Counted from the first letter of the stretch, positions 27,594 through 36,278 are shown. The stretch: 64,000 nt of DNA from JACMLD01 sp044223995 (GCA_044223995.1 JBGALE010000005.1:124001-188000), one strand, 5' to 3'. Made by a program: numbers and translations. The notes: generated by a model from the letters alone, not told the origin.

Positions 27594-28763
27594 TTATTTA
27601 TCGTTCTGCTTTACCTGTATCGATAAAATGCTCAGGTAAAAACAGGATATGATGAGTTGTACCCCGAGCAGCAATAAGGTTACAGATGGTATTACCCAGC
27701 GTAGCACTTTTACCGGGTCGAGGTTTCCAAAACCAGTATGTTTCCAGTACAGGAATGATTTAATGTTCAGGTAAAAGCCAGCAGCAAACAGCAGCAATCC
27801 CAATACAATACCCCGCTCCAGTTTAAAATATTTTGAAAAGCGTTGTAAGAATTTTTGCTGGTTGGGGATCAAGCCATGCGTTGCGGTATAGAGCTTGGTA
27901 AAAATATAAAAACTGATAAACTGGAAACCGAGCAATACAAAACCCGCTGTATACATCAACGTATGAATATCCAGTTTTTTTTCTCCAATATGAATCGGGC
28001 CCGCGATTAGTGTAACGGAACCAACAATACCAAGAAGCATCAGCACAATACCAGGCACCATAAACAACCAGTATGGGCTGTACAACAATAAAAACCGGAG
28101 ATGCCGCCAGCCATCCCTCCAGGGCCGCAGGTGTGAAGGCTGGTTTCTTTTATCGGGATACAATACCACCGGCGTTTCCACTATTTTCATTTTTAAGAGT
28201 GCTGCCTTCACAATCATTTCAGAGGCAAACTCCATCCCCGTTGTACGCAACTGCAATTGCTCATACGCCTGCTTTGAAAAGCCACGCTGACCGCAATGAA
28301 AATCGCCAATATTGATCCTGAAGAAAAGCCTTCCCACGAAAGATAACACCGGGTTGCCAATATAACGGTGCATAAAGGGCATGGCGTTTTTTTTGATGCC
28401 GCCTTTAAACCGGTTACCAATGACCATATCATTTCCTTCACGCAGCAATGTTAAAAAAGGCATCAGCGCTGAGAAGTCGTAGCTGTCGTCGCCATCGGCC
28501 ATAATGATATATTTTCCCTTTGCTGCCAGAATACCGGCCATTAATGCACTGCCATATCCTTTTTCCCGCTGGCTGACAACAATGACGGCGGCCTTATTGG
28601 CGATTTCGATCGAATTATCGCTGCTGCCATTATCGGCAACGATGATTTCACCATCCACCTGGTTCAATGAAAGAAAGATTTTCGCTTTTTCCAGGCAGGC
28701 GCCCAGTGAAGCTGCTTCGTTCAAACATGGTATGACGATGGATAATTCGGGCATATCAATCAT
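27594..28763 (-). CDS. Glycosyltransferase family 2 (DPM1-like) with membrane helices
   Basis: 389 residues. The N-terminal GT-A domain (1-230) shows SIVIPCLNEAASLG, IIVADNGSSDNS and a DGDDSYDF acidic motif that binds the nucleotide-sugar and metal. Three or four membrane helices fill the rest. The layout matches polyprenyl-phosphate sugar transferases (dolichol-phosphate-mannose synthase-like). It probably builds the donor for the adjacent GT39 protein. It sits 49 bp after the methyltransferase fusion. The start is Met 28763, with a second Met three codons later. Confidence 0.88.
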   Translation of the reverse strand: MIDMPELSIVIPCLNEAASLGACLEKAKIFLSLNQVDGEIIVADNGSSDNSIEIANKAAVIVVSQREKGYGSALMAGILAAKGKYIIMADGDDSYDFSALMPFLTLLREGNDMVIGNRFKGGIKKNAMPFMHRYIGNPVLSFVGRLFFRINIGDFHCGQRGFSKQAYEQLQLRTTGMEFASEMIVKAALLKMKIVETPVVLYPDKRNQPSHLRPWRDGWRHLRFLLLYSPYWLFMVPGIVLMLLGIVGSVTLIAGPIHIGEKKLDIHTLMYTAGFVLLGFQFISFYIFTKLYTATHGLIPNQQKFLQRFSKYFKLERGIVLGLLLFAAGFYLNIKSFLYWKHTGFGNLDPVKVLRWVIPSVTLLLLGVQLIISCFYLSILSIQVKQNDK

Positions 28764-28812
28764 TCAAAATAACAAATAATGCCAGTAGTGAAAGATTTTA
28801 TTTTTACAGGTT

Positions 28813-30189
28813 TTACCCTTCTTTGCGTTTCATCAGGAACAAACTGCGGCCTGTATGCACCAGTTGTTGTTTTTTTAGGATCGTATAATATTGTTCAAAT
28901 GCCTGCTGAAAATAACCTTCATCATAGTTTATAAAAATATCCTCCCGGTTTTGCAGCAATAGCGCCACTTTAGGATCGGATTTGGGGACAAACTCGATGA
29001 TCAGCCAGGGCGATAATTCGCTGAATGTTTTTGCCATTTGATCAAAGCTGGCATTTTTTCCAATGGCAAGGTGATGCACCAGCGCCAGTGCCATACACAA
29101 ACCTGTTTTTGCCCTTTCTGCAAACCTTGCTCGCTCTGCATTATCCCAGCCAATAGCGGGTGTAGGATTGGTTATGTCCACATATAAGGGCAGGAGGTTT
29201 TTTATTTTCTTTTCACGGCAGTTTTGATACAGCGCGTCGATACACGCCACATCCGCATCCACGGCGATGGTGAACTTACCCAATGCTGCCGTCATGAGGG
29301 CAAACAGGCCGGTATTGGTGCCGAGGTCAAGAACAGTTGAAGCCGGTATTCCCTTCAGCCAATCATTGATCAGCGTCTTCTTTTCGTCGACATATTCATT
29401 ACTCAATACCGTTTCTTCATAATAATGATTCCAGGTTGATTTCTTCACGGGAAGTTTCAATCCATTTATCAATGAACGGAGGCTGTCGATGATGTGTTGC
29501 AATTTCTGCCGGGAGAAAGAAGTGGTTGCACCGGGTGTGGTTGATTGCTTTTTTGACATTCGCGCGGGCAGCAGCATGTGCAGCCACACATCCAGGTTCA
29601 GCTTGGCTTTCGCAGGCAACATATTTACTGCAATGTCCAGTGGAATCCCATCCGGGTACACCTGGAACAAACGCAACAATTCCTGCGAATGATAACGTGC
29701 TATCATTAATGGTGCAATAAAACATGTTGCAAACTGGTGATAAGCGACCCAGGGTTTTGATTCGTCATATTTTTCAAATGACAAACTATCTATCAATATT
29801 GGCTTGTTGTCGGCAAACTGTATATTAAAAGGTGTTGCGTCTTTTAATATCATTCCATGTTCCATGGCTGTTGTCATAATATCCAGCGTCAGCAAAGCCG
29901 CTTCCCTCCATTGTTCAAAACACCATTCGTAGGGATATGATATAAATGCAAGTTGCTCTGGCAACAATGTCAGTAACCAACCCGGTGACCCGGTAAAGTT
30001 TTCCTGCAGCTCCGTATGCGAAAGCAGTTGCTGTTTTTTTACCAGCAGATCATAAAGACCAGATTCTTTCAACAGCGCATAATGGCCGGCGTATAATTTG
30101 TTGACCTGCCTGTAATATTTTCCCGCATGCATAAAAATAAAACCGGAGGGATCGCGGTAAGAAGCGGGGTGTTGGACAAAATCACTCAT
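28813..30189 (-). CDS. Class I SAM methyltransferase with kinase-like N-terminal half
   Basis: 458 residues. The C-terminal half holds a class I methyltransferase motif, TVLDLGTNTGLFALMTA (about residue 290). The N-terminal 230 residues are unusual: ILKDATPFNIQF (D-x-x-x-x-N) followed by a LIDSLSF segment looks like the catalytic loop and DFG region of an aminoglycoside-kinase-like fold. Such fusions are sometimes labelled NoeA-like nodulation proteins. It overlaps the 58-residue membrane protein by 8 bp and precedes GT2, so it probably modifies a surface glycan or lipid intermediate. Confidence 0.75.
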   Translation of the reverse strand: MSDFVQHPASYRDPSGFIFMHAGKYYRQVNKLYAGHYALLKESGLYDLLVKKQQLLSHTELQENFTGSPGWLLTLLPEQLAFISYPYEWCFEQWREAALLTLDIMTTAMEHGMILKDATPFNIQFADNKPILIDSLSFEKYDESKPWVAYHQFATCFIAPLMIARYHSQELLRLFQVYPDGIPLDIAVNMLPAKAKLNLDVWLHMLLPARMSKKQSTTPGATTSFSRQKLQHIIDSLRSLINGLKLPVKKSTWNHYYEETVLSNEYVDEKKTLINDWLKGIPASTVLDLGTNTGLFALMTAALGKFTIAVDADVACIDALYQNCREKKIKNLLPLYVDITNPTPAIGWDNAERARFAERAKTGLCMALALVHHLAIGKNASFDQMAKTFSELSPWLIIEFVPKSDPKVALLLQNREDIFINYDEGYFQQAFEQYYTILKKQQLVHTGRSLFLMKRKEG

Positions 30190-30358
30190 GCTCGTCGGGG
30201 TTAACAGGTGGCGGTTCTTTCTTCTTTCCCCCGAAAAAAGCCTTTACCCTGAACCAGATGGCTTTGAAGTAAAAAACAACACCCAGTATGGCTGCAATAA
30301 TTACCTGCACCAGGTAACTTCCACTTCCCGGATCAACATATAAGAGTATTGTAGCCAT
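30182..30358 (-). CDS. 58-residue membrane protein, coupled to its neighbours
   Basis: A short gene of 58 codons plus stop. It reads MATILLYVDPGSGSYLVQVI, then a hydrophobic segment to about residue 30, then WFRVKAFFGGKKKE and an acidic C-terminus. The stop of the upstream M42 gene and this ATG share one base (TAATG), and its own stop overlaps the methyltransferase start, so translation is coupled on both sides. The D-P-G-S/T-G-S motif before a membrane helix is, as far as I recall, seen in small proteins beside similar envelope genes in other bacteria, but I cannot check that. Function unknown. Confidence 0.8.
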   Translation of the reverse strand: MATILLYVDPGSGSYLVQVIIAAILGVVFYFKAIWFRVKAFFGGKKKEPPPVNPDEHE

Positions 30359-31467
30359 TAAAAGTAACTTAAGTTGGTTCGCGGGGTTAAAGTTAACAAT
30401 GTTTCATACATCAGTTGGATGGTATTTTCGATATCGCTTTTGTGCAACATCTCCACCGTTGTATGCATATACCGCAGCGGAATAGAAATCAAAACTGATG
30501 GGCATCCCTCATTGGCATAGGCAAATGAATCAGTATCTGTTCCGGTGCTCCTGCTTACTGCCCGCAACTGAACGGGTATCTTTGATTTGGTGGCAACATC
30601 CTGCACCAGGTCGAGTAATTTATTATGTACCGCAGGCCCGTAAGCCAGTGAAGGCCCCTTGCCACAGGCTACGTCGCCCTCGATGATTTTATTGACCATC
30701 GGCGTAGTGGTATCATGTGTTACATCGGTAATGATCGCCACATTGGGTTTCAGGCGGCGTGCAATCATTTCAGCTCCCCTCAACCCCACTTCTTCCTGTA
30801 CGGCATTCACCACATACAGGCCATAACCGGGTTTCTTTTTATTTTCCTTCAGCATCCTTGCCACTTCTGCAATCATAAAACCACCCACGCGGTTGTCGAA
30901 TGCACGACCGATGTAATAATCATGTGCCAGTTCATCAAATCCTTCCTTATAAGTAACCACCGAACCAATATGTATGCCCAATGCTTCCACTTCTTTTTTG
31001 GAACGTGCCCCGCAATCCAGGAACAGGTTATCCACCTTGGGTTGCGGTTCTTTTGAATCGGGATTGTTGATACGGGTATGAATGGCGGGCCAGCCAAATA
31101 CTGCCTGTACCAATCCTTTTTTTCCGTGTACCCATACCCGTTGTGCGGGCGCTACCTGGTGATCCACACCACCATTGCGTTTTAAATAGAGCAAACCATC
31201 ATTGGTAATATAATTGACAAACCAACTGATTTCATCAGCATGCGCTTCTATCACCACTTTAAACGGGGCTGCCGGGTTGATAATGCCCACCGCCGTGCCA
31301 TAAGGATCCGAGAGGTGACTGTCCACATAGGGTTTGATATAATTCAGCCATAGTTTTTGCCCGCCACTTTCAAATCCTACCGGTGAGGGGTTATTAATAT
31401 AGTTGCGAAAAAAATCGAGTGAAGCACTGGTTAAAATTGATTTCTTCTTACTGGTAGCTTTTGCCAT
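30358..31467 (-). CDS. M42 family glutamyl aminopeptidase
   Basis: Cytosolic metal-dependent aminopeptidase, 369 residues, the family length. Metal ligands and catalytic residues are visible: IEAHADEISWFV (His-x-Asp), RAFDNRVGGFM (Asp), QEEVGLRGA (the Glu pair), ITDVTHDTT (Asp), and a late His in RYMHTTVEML. It is the first gene of a tight minus-strand run that continues through the small membrane protein and the glycosyltransferases. A link between peptide trimming and envelope glycan work is not established and may reflect promoter sharing. Confidence 0.93.
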   Translation of the reverse strand: MAKATSKKKSILTSASLDFFRNYINNPSPVGFESGGQKLWLNYIKPYVDSHLSDPYGTAVGIINPAAPFKVVIEAHADEISWFVNYITNDGLLYLKRNGGVDHQVAPAQRVWVHGKKGLVQAVFGWPAIHTRINNPDSKEPQPKVDNLFLDCGARSKKEVEALGIHIGSVVTYKEGFDELAHDYYIGRAFDNRVGGFMIAEVARMLKENKKKPGYGLYVVNAVQEEVGLRGAEMIARRLKPNVAIITDVTHDTTTPMVNKIIEGDVACGKGPSLAYGPAVHNKLLDLVQDVATKSKIPVQLRAVSRSTGTDTDSFAYANEGCPSVLISIPLRYMHTTVEMLHKSDIENTIQLMYETLLTLTPRTNLSYF

Positions 31468-31525
31468 GATTTGCGTGATTATTACGTACGATAAATGGAT
31501 ATTTTTAAAACAGCCTCAAAAATAC

Positions 31526-32365
31526 TTAAATATGAAAGACCAGCATCAAAAGAGCTGACAGCATCATCAGCCCATCCAGCACAAAATAATAGAGGTAATC
31601 GGAAAAATGTGATTTCGCATACCTGTACAGTGCAGCCACCACCCATCCCGGCAGCAATAATACCAATACCTGTACGAAGGAAAACTGGTAACGGAGCAGC
31701 AACAATGTGCAAATGGAAAAAACGATGATGGAAAAAACAAAAAGACGGGTAATCCCCTTCTCATTGAACCAGGTAATCATACTTTTTATTCCCGCTGCTT
31801 TGTCATCCTCACGATCGCGGTAGTCAAATAAAATACAGATAGCATAAATAAAGAAGAAACGGCTGATGACAAAAAGTGCGAAGGGCCAGTCCGTCGGCTT
31901 ACCAGAAAGAATATGTGGCAACAGCGTCGTCACATACATCCATACAAAGGCCAGGAAAATAGTTTTTCCAATAGCTATTTTGCGCAGACCAATAAATACC
32001 TTTTGCGGGATTTTTGGTGCCGAATACAAAAAAGTAACAAACGCGCCAATACCAATCCACAGCCAGTGCTCTTTTAACAGGAAAAAATAATATGCAGCGC
32101 CAATACCTCCTGCTATGTATAACACTGCATGCAGTATTTTATTTTCAAGCGCCCAGTTATGACGGTTGGATGCCTGCGGCGTCTGTGCGGAAAGGTACCA
32201 GTGAAAATTATAACTGCAGATGGTAGAGAAAAAAACAAAGAGATAAAAAGAGGAGGAAACGGCGTCTTTGAAAAACAGCTCTGATGACTGGTATACCATT
32301 AGTACCGCACATATAGCTATGTACAGGCTGCTGAATAGAAAAAAATCTGCAAGCTTTTTAAGCAT
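31526..32365 (-). CDS. UbiA-like membrane prenyltransferase homologue
   Basis: 279 residues with about eight membrane helices. The second Asp-rich motif is present (LFDYRDREDDKAAGIKS), but the first, NDxxDxxxD, is not. In its place is SYNFHWYLSAQT. Members of this kind are annotated as UbiA-family although their catalytic motif is incomplete, so prenyl transfer is uncertain. The start at 32365 (MLKKLADFF) is preferred, as the longer frame overlaps the upstream lipoprotein gene. It follows that gene by 19 bp on the same strand. Confidence 0.75.
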   Translation of the reverse strand: MLKKLADFFLFSSLYIAICAVLMVYQSSELFFKDAVSSSFYLFVFFSTICSYNFHWYLSAQTPQASNRHNWALENKILHAVLYIAGGIGAAYYFFLLKEHWLWIGIGAFVTFLYSAPKIPQKVFIGLRKIAIGKTIFLAFVWMYVTTLLPHILSGKPTDWPFALFVISRFFFIYAICILFDYRDREDDKAAGIKSMITWFNEKGITRLFVFSIIVFSICTLLLLRYQFSFVQVLVLLLPGWVVAALYRYAKSHFSDYLYYFVLDGLMMLSALLMLVFHI

Positions 32366-32384
32366 GACACAACATGAACCCGTT

Positions 32385-32849
32385 TTACTGAATGCGGATA
32401 ACAACAACTTTACCGGTAGATATGGTATCGCTGACATTACCTCCCTTGTCCTTCACTGCAAATTTAAAGATAAGTGTGTCAGATTCGTAGGCCACCGGGT
32501 TGGAACCGGGGATAACCGGAGGGTTAATCGCTGATTTAACTGTTTCGTAATCCATATTGATCTCTATCTCTCCCTTTGGGTTTTCGGGAAAAGCTGGAAT
32601 GGAATAGCCAAATGAATCCCTGATGGTAGCCACTACACGGCTGTTTAACCGGATTTTCTGAACAAACACTGAATCGTCCACATCGCCCTGCTTATCGGTA
32701 TAGGAAAGCGTCACATCCAGGTTACCTCCAATCGGAACCACAGAAGTATTGAGTGACTTTATAGTAATTTGCGGCTTTGTTTGATATTTATCTTTGCTGC
32801 AGGCCAGCGCCAACACACATGCAAACCCTATCAATAACAGTTTCTTCAT
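32385..32849 (-). CDS. Small lipoprotein of unknown function
   Basis: 154 residues. The signal MKKLLLIGFACVLALAC gives a lipobox with Cys at 17. The mature protein is beta-rich with a Tyr-Asp motif (LSYTDKQGDVDDS) typical of Ig-like or cadherin-like folds, and it ends in GKVVVIRIQ. No enzymatic residue is recognised. Its promoter -7 (TAAATTTG on the minus strand at 32874-32867) leaves a short leader of about 11 bases. Confidence 0.75.
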   Translation of the reverse strand: MKKLLLIGFACVLALACSKDKYQTKPQITIKSLNTSVVPIGGNLDVTLSYTDKQGDVDDSVFVQKIRLNSRVVATIRDSFGYSIPAFPENPKGEIEINMDYETVKSAINPPVIPGSNPVAYESDTLIFKFAVKDKGGNVSDTISTGKVVVIRIQ

Positions 32850-32866
32850 AGTGGAAATGTTGTAAA

Positions 32867-32874
32867 CAAATTTA
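32867..32874 (-). promoter_or_regulatory. TAnnTTTG -7 element for the lipoprotein
   Basis: Reading the minus strand, the sequence is TAAATTTG, exact to the consensus, 18 bases before the ATG at 32849. The -33 TTG is not visible and would lie inside the divergent LuxE-like gene. Confidence 0.5.
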
Positions 32875-32878
32875 AAGG

Positions 32879-33880
32879 ATGGTGACTGAATTACCTAACA
32901 TATCAGGTGAATGGATTGATAAAATTTTTAACGGCACTGCCGGCGGTTTCGCTGAAAAAGCCCTGCAAACCTTCTATTATCAATACCAGCACAATCCAAT
33001 ATACGCACAATATGCAGCCGCGGTTGGAAAAACCCCCGCCAATGTATCCGCTATCACAGATATACCCTTTCTGCCTGTCGGCTTTTTTAAAACGCATCGC
33101 GTCACCACGACAGCTTTTGAGCCGGCGGTTGTTTTCGAAAGCAGCGGCACTACCAAAACCATCAACAGCCGCCATTTTGTAAAAGATATAAACATTTACC
33201 GGAAGAGCTTTCTCACCGCATTCCGGCAGTTTTATGGTTCACCGGCAGATTACTGCATTATTGGCCTGCTTCCCTCCTACCTCGAACGCCATCATTCCTC
33301 GCTGGTAATGATGGCAGATGAATTGGTGCAGCAAAGCCACCATCCCTCTTCAGGGTTTTATTTATATGAACATGAAAAATTGTTTTCACTGCTGCAATCA
33401 CTGGAAGCAGCTAAACAAAAAACGATCTTATTAGGCGTCACTTTTGCACTGCTCGATTTTGCCGAAGCATTTCCCATGCAACTGAAACATACCATCGTGA
33501 TGGAGACAGGCGGCATGAAGGGAAGACGCGAAGAATGGACAAGGCAACAGGTACACGATTACCTGCAGCAACGGTGGGGGTTAAACGGAATTCATTCTGA
33601 ATATGGCATGACCGAACTGCTGTCACAGGCGTATTCATCCGGCAAGGGCATATTTCGCTGCCCACCCTGGATGAAAATTGTTTTGCGGGATGACGATGAT
33701 CCGCTGTCCGTTTCAACAACAGGCTCCGGTGTTATTAATGTGATTGATCTTGCCAATATATTTTCCTGTTCTTTTATCGCCACGGATGATGTGGGCAAAT
33801 TATATGATGACGGTTCTTTTGAAGTATTGGGCCGTCTCGATAACAGCGACCTTCGGGGATGCAGTTTACTAACTGTTTGA
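32879..33880 (+). CDS. LuxE-like acyl-protein synthetase / adenylate-forming enzyme
   Basis: 333 residues. The AMP-forming signature VFESSGTTKT is near residue 87, and a DVGKLYDDGSFEVLGRLD segment near the end matches the adenylating-family tail. LuxE normally works with LuxC and LuxD to reduce fatty acids, and none of these is in the window. In Bacteroidota such proteins often stand alone and may load an acyl group on a carrier. It starts 29 bp from the divergent lipoprotein, so it probably shares regulation with it. Confidence 0.85.
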   Translation: MVTELPNISGEWIDKIFNGTAGGFAEKALQTFYYQYQHNPIYAQYAAAVGKTPANVSAITDIPFLPVGFFKTHRVTTTAFEPAVVFESSGTTKTINSRHFVKDINIYRKSFLTAFRQFYGSPADYCIIGLLPSYLERHHSSLVMMADELVQQSHHPSSGFYLYEHEKLFSLLQSLEAAKQKTILLGVTFALLDFAEAFPMQLKHTIVMETGGMKGRREEWTRQQVHDYLQQRWGLNGIHSEYGMTELLSQAYSSGKGIFRCPPWMKIVLRDDDDPLSVSTTGSGVINVIDLANIFSCSFIATDDVGKLYDDGSFEVLGRLDNSDLRGCSLLTV

Positions 33881-33898
33881 TTGTTTCCAAATAAAAAA

Positions 33899-33915
33899 CC
33901 GGGTATGGTACCCGG
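33899..33915. terminator. Terminator between convergent genes
   Basis: CCGGGTA and TACCCGG pair around TGG. On the minus strand the hairpin is followed by a T-run (the A-run at 33893-33898), and on the plus strand by CTTTTC. It sits between the LuxE-like gene and the esterase. Confidence 0.75.
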
Positions 33916-33937
33916 CTTTTCTGATGTATTCAAATTA

Positions 33938-34831
33938 TTACTTCTGCCGGAATCCATCCCCAATAAAACGCAATGCATCGATGATGCCGGTACGCCAGTA
34001 CGTCCAGTTATGTGCCCCATCCCGCACCCGGTATTCATGCACCACCATTTTATCCACCAGCATAATGTGTAACTGGCTATTCCCTTTTGTAAGAAAATCA
34101 TCATCGCCACAGTCGATCCAAAAACGTACTTTCTTTAAATCAGCCTGCGATTTTGATTCCACCATTTTCAGCACGGAATTATCGTACCATGCTTTGTTCA
34201 AACGATCCTTTCCCTTCAGCCCACGGCCATACAACTGGCCAAACACGGCTTCATATCTTCCATCGGGGGTATTTACCAATGCATCGTCGTCAAATACGGC
34301 AGCGCTGAGTGGTGCCGCAGCCTGGAATAATTCAGGATATTTCAACGAATAGATCAAAGTACCATAACCACCCATCGATAAACCGGCAATACCACGGTAA
34401 CGCCTGTCCGCTTTTATGCGAAATGTTTTTTCAACTGAAGGCATAAACTCCTTAATAAAAAAATCTTCATACTTCTCTTTGCCATCATAAGAATTGATAT
34501 ACCAGCTTGAATCGGCATTGGGCATTACAATAATCATGGGTGGAATGGAGCCATCGGCAATGGCCATATCAGCCAGGCGGTTGATTTCACCAAATTGCAG
34601 CCAGCCGGTATTATCATCTGTATAACCATGCAGCAAGTACACTACCGGGTATGTTCTTTCCGAAAAATCGTAGTCTGCCGGAAGATATACCGAGTATCTA
34701 ACGGCACGGCCGAGAATACTGCTTTTAACCGTTCTTTCTTCGAGCACCCTGCCCATGGGTTGCGACATAGCAGTCAGTAACAGGCAACAGAAAATAACTG
34801 TTGCTGTAAGTTTTTTAGTCATTGATAACAT
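33938..34831 (-). CDS. Secreted esterase (esterase D / antigen 85-like)
   Basis: 297 residues counted from the Met at 34831, with a second Met at 34822. The signal peptide ends near LLTAMSQ. The alpha/beta hydrolase fold has VVYLLHGYTDDNTGW at the oxyanion region and the nucleophile GLSMGG. A late Asp (WIDCGDDDF) and His (RDGAHNWTYW) complete the triad. This group (PF00756) cleaves acetyl or feruloyl esters from polysaccharides or S-formylglutathione, and with a signal peptide a carbohydrate ester is more likely. It is downstream of the FMN reductase on the same strand. Confidence 0.87.
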   Translation of the reverse strand: MLSMTKKLTATVIFCCLLLTAMSQPMGRVLEERTVKSSILGRAVRYSVYLPADYDFSERTYPVVYLLHGYTDDNTGWLQFGEINRLADMAIADGSIPPMIIVMPNADSSWYINSYDGKEKYEDFFIKEFMPSVEKTFRIKADRRYRGIAGLSMGGYGTLIYSLKYPELFQAAAPLSAAVFDDDALVNTPDGRYEAVFGQLYGRGLKGKDRLNKAWYDNSVLKMVESKSQADLKKVRFWIDCGDDDFLTKGNSQLHIMLVDKMVVHEYRVRDGAHNWTYWRTGIIDALRFIGDGFRQK

Positions 34832-34886
34832 AGCGTTCGTTTTGTAAGGTAAATGTAACAAGCTATTGGATATACCCCGTAAATTT

Positions 34887-35444
34887 TTACCCGGCAATCC
34901 TTTGCTGTTCGATTGCATTGATTAAATTGTCAACCACCTGCCGGATGGCATCAGCGGTGGCAGGATCGGTCACCACACCGGCGTCATTTACTTTTGTCCG
35001 TACAAATGGGATCAGCAGCAAGGCTTTCTCTGCCACTGCAGCGCCCAATGCTTTAAAAGTCAGTTGCAGTGAAGCATGTGCATTGTCGCCTTTGGAGGAG
35101 GCAGTGATAATGCCCAGTGGCTTCTTTCCAAAATTATCTGACGATACCGTCCAGTCGAGTGCATTCTTCAAAGCGCCCGGCACGCCGAATGCATATTCGG
35201 GTGTGCAGATCAACACTGCATCTGCGGCATCAAGTTGTTGACGCCAGTCTTTGACTGCTTCGGGTACTGGTTCTGTATCAATCGATGGACTGAAATGGGG
35301 CAGTTGTCCAACACCCTTATAAATGATGAAATTGATAGTACCCGGAATATAATGGTTACCGATATGCCGGAGGATATGCATATTGGATGATTGGACACTC
35401 AGGCTACCGGGTACGGCCAGTATGGTATATTGGTTCTCTTTCAT
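34887..35444 (-). CDS. NADPH-dependent FMN reductase-like flavoprotein
   Basis: Cytosolic flavodoxin-like reductase of 185 residues. The N-terminal ILAVPGSLSVQSSNMHILRH carries the phosphate loop for FMN, and VLICTPEYAFGVPGALKNALDW is the family motif that contacts the isoalloxazine ring. The family reduces FMN, azo dyes, quinones or chromate. Substrate cannot be stated. It lies 55 bp upstream of the esterase. Confidence 0.9.
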   Translation of the reverse strand: MKENQYTILAVPGSLSVQSSNMHILRHIGNHYIPGTINFIIYKGVGQLPHFSPSIDTEPVPEAVKDWRQQLDAADAVLICTPEYAFGVPGALKNALDWTVSSDNFGKKPLGIITASSKGDNAHASLQLTFKALGAAVAEKALLLIPFVRTKVNDAGVVTDPATADAIRQVVDNLINAIEQQRIAG

Positions 35445-35531
35445 GGTATGCGCATTCAGCAGGAAATAAATGGGAAAATTAAGTCAAATTGTTATTACAC
35501 TTTTATTATTTGGGACAAGAAGGTATAGGGG

Positions 35532-35563
35532 TTGACAAATCATGCTAAAAAACCGTAATTTTA
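35532..35563 (+). promoter_or_regulatory. Likely -33/-7 promoter of the small lipoprotein
   Basis: TTG at 35532-35534 and TAATTTTA at 35556-35563 (one mismatch from TAnnTTTG), 21 bases apart, end 21 bp before the ATG at 35585. Spacing fits the Bacteroidota pattern. Confidence 0.45.
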
Positions 35564-35584
35564 AACATCTTACAAACTGCCAAT

Positions 35585-35896
35585 ATGAGACCCACCTTCT
35601 TTTGCCTGTTGCTATTTTTATTTGCAGCCGCCTGTGGCGACGGATCCGGTAAACCGGTAGATGAAAAAGTAGCGGCCCGCCTGCGGACTACTATGGAAAA
35701 ATACCTGTATGATAGTCATAAACTGGATACGTCAAAAGTAACATACGAAGTCAAAAAGGTATTTTATTTTGAGACAAAAGAAGTGTATGTATGTGAGTTC
35801 AATGTGCATGTAGTAGTGCCGCAAAAAATGGACACTACCGGCATCATGACGGCAGATATTTCCAAAGACTTTTTAACGGTAAAAAGAAAATCATAA
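35585..35896 (+). CDS. Small lipoprotein of unknown function
   Basis: 103 residues with a lipoprotein signal (FLFAAAC, Cys at 17). The mature part is a helix followed by beta-strands (VTYEVKKVFYFETKEVYVCEF) and a conserved-looking VPQKMDTTG segment. No motif is recognised. It has its own promoter and is convergent with the next gene. Confidence 0.7.
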   Translation: MRPTFFCLLLFLFAAACGDGSGKPVDEKVAARLRTTMEKYLYDSHKLDTSKVTYEVKKVFYFETKEVYVCEFNVHVVVPQKMDTTGIMTADISKDFLTVKRKS

Positions 35897-35930
35897 AGAC
35901 GCCTGCATTGTAACAGCTTTATGTGCACAA

Positions 35931-36278
35931 CTAACGGTACAGCGCCAGTACTTTCTTCAGAATGGCATCTACTTTTTTTAACGGGATATCTTTATTTGGA
36001 TCGATGAGCAGAATTTTCATCCTTGCTCTTTTTTCCTGCAATAAACCGGGATGATCAACTGCCTTCCCTTCCACAATACCAATATAAGGCTGGAGAAATT
36101 TTTTGTGCGTCCAGAGATAACAAAACATTTTCCCATTATAGCAAAAGAAAGGCATTCCATATTTCCATGATTCGGTGATATTGCTGTCCAGTTGCAGGAT
36201 ATGACTGCGTAAATATTGAAGGCAGCTTTTAAACGGTTCCTCCTGCTGCAGGTAATAATTATCGATGGGACGTACCAT
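35931..36278 (-). CDS. DUF1801-type protein
   Basis: 115 residues, probably cytosolic, of the YdhG/DUF1801 type. The pattern is a helical N-terminus (YYLQQEEPFKSCLQYLRSHI), then WKYGMPFFCYNGKMFCYLWTHKKFLQPYIG, which is the diagnostic core, and a short basic tail (DPNKDIPLKKVDAILKKV). Function in the family is not established, and an iron-chaperone-like fold has been suggested. It lies 84 bp after a LysE-type transporter gene on the same strand. Confidence 0.8.
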   Translation of the reverse strand: MVRPIDNYYLQQEEPFKSCLQYLRSHILQLDSNITESWKYGMPFFCYNGKMFCYLWTHKKFLQPYIGIVEGKAVDHPGLLQEKRARMKILLIDPNKDIPLKKVDAILKKVLALYR

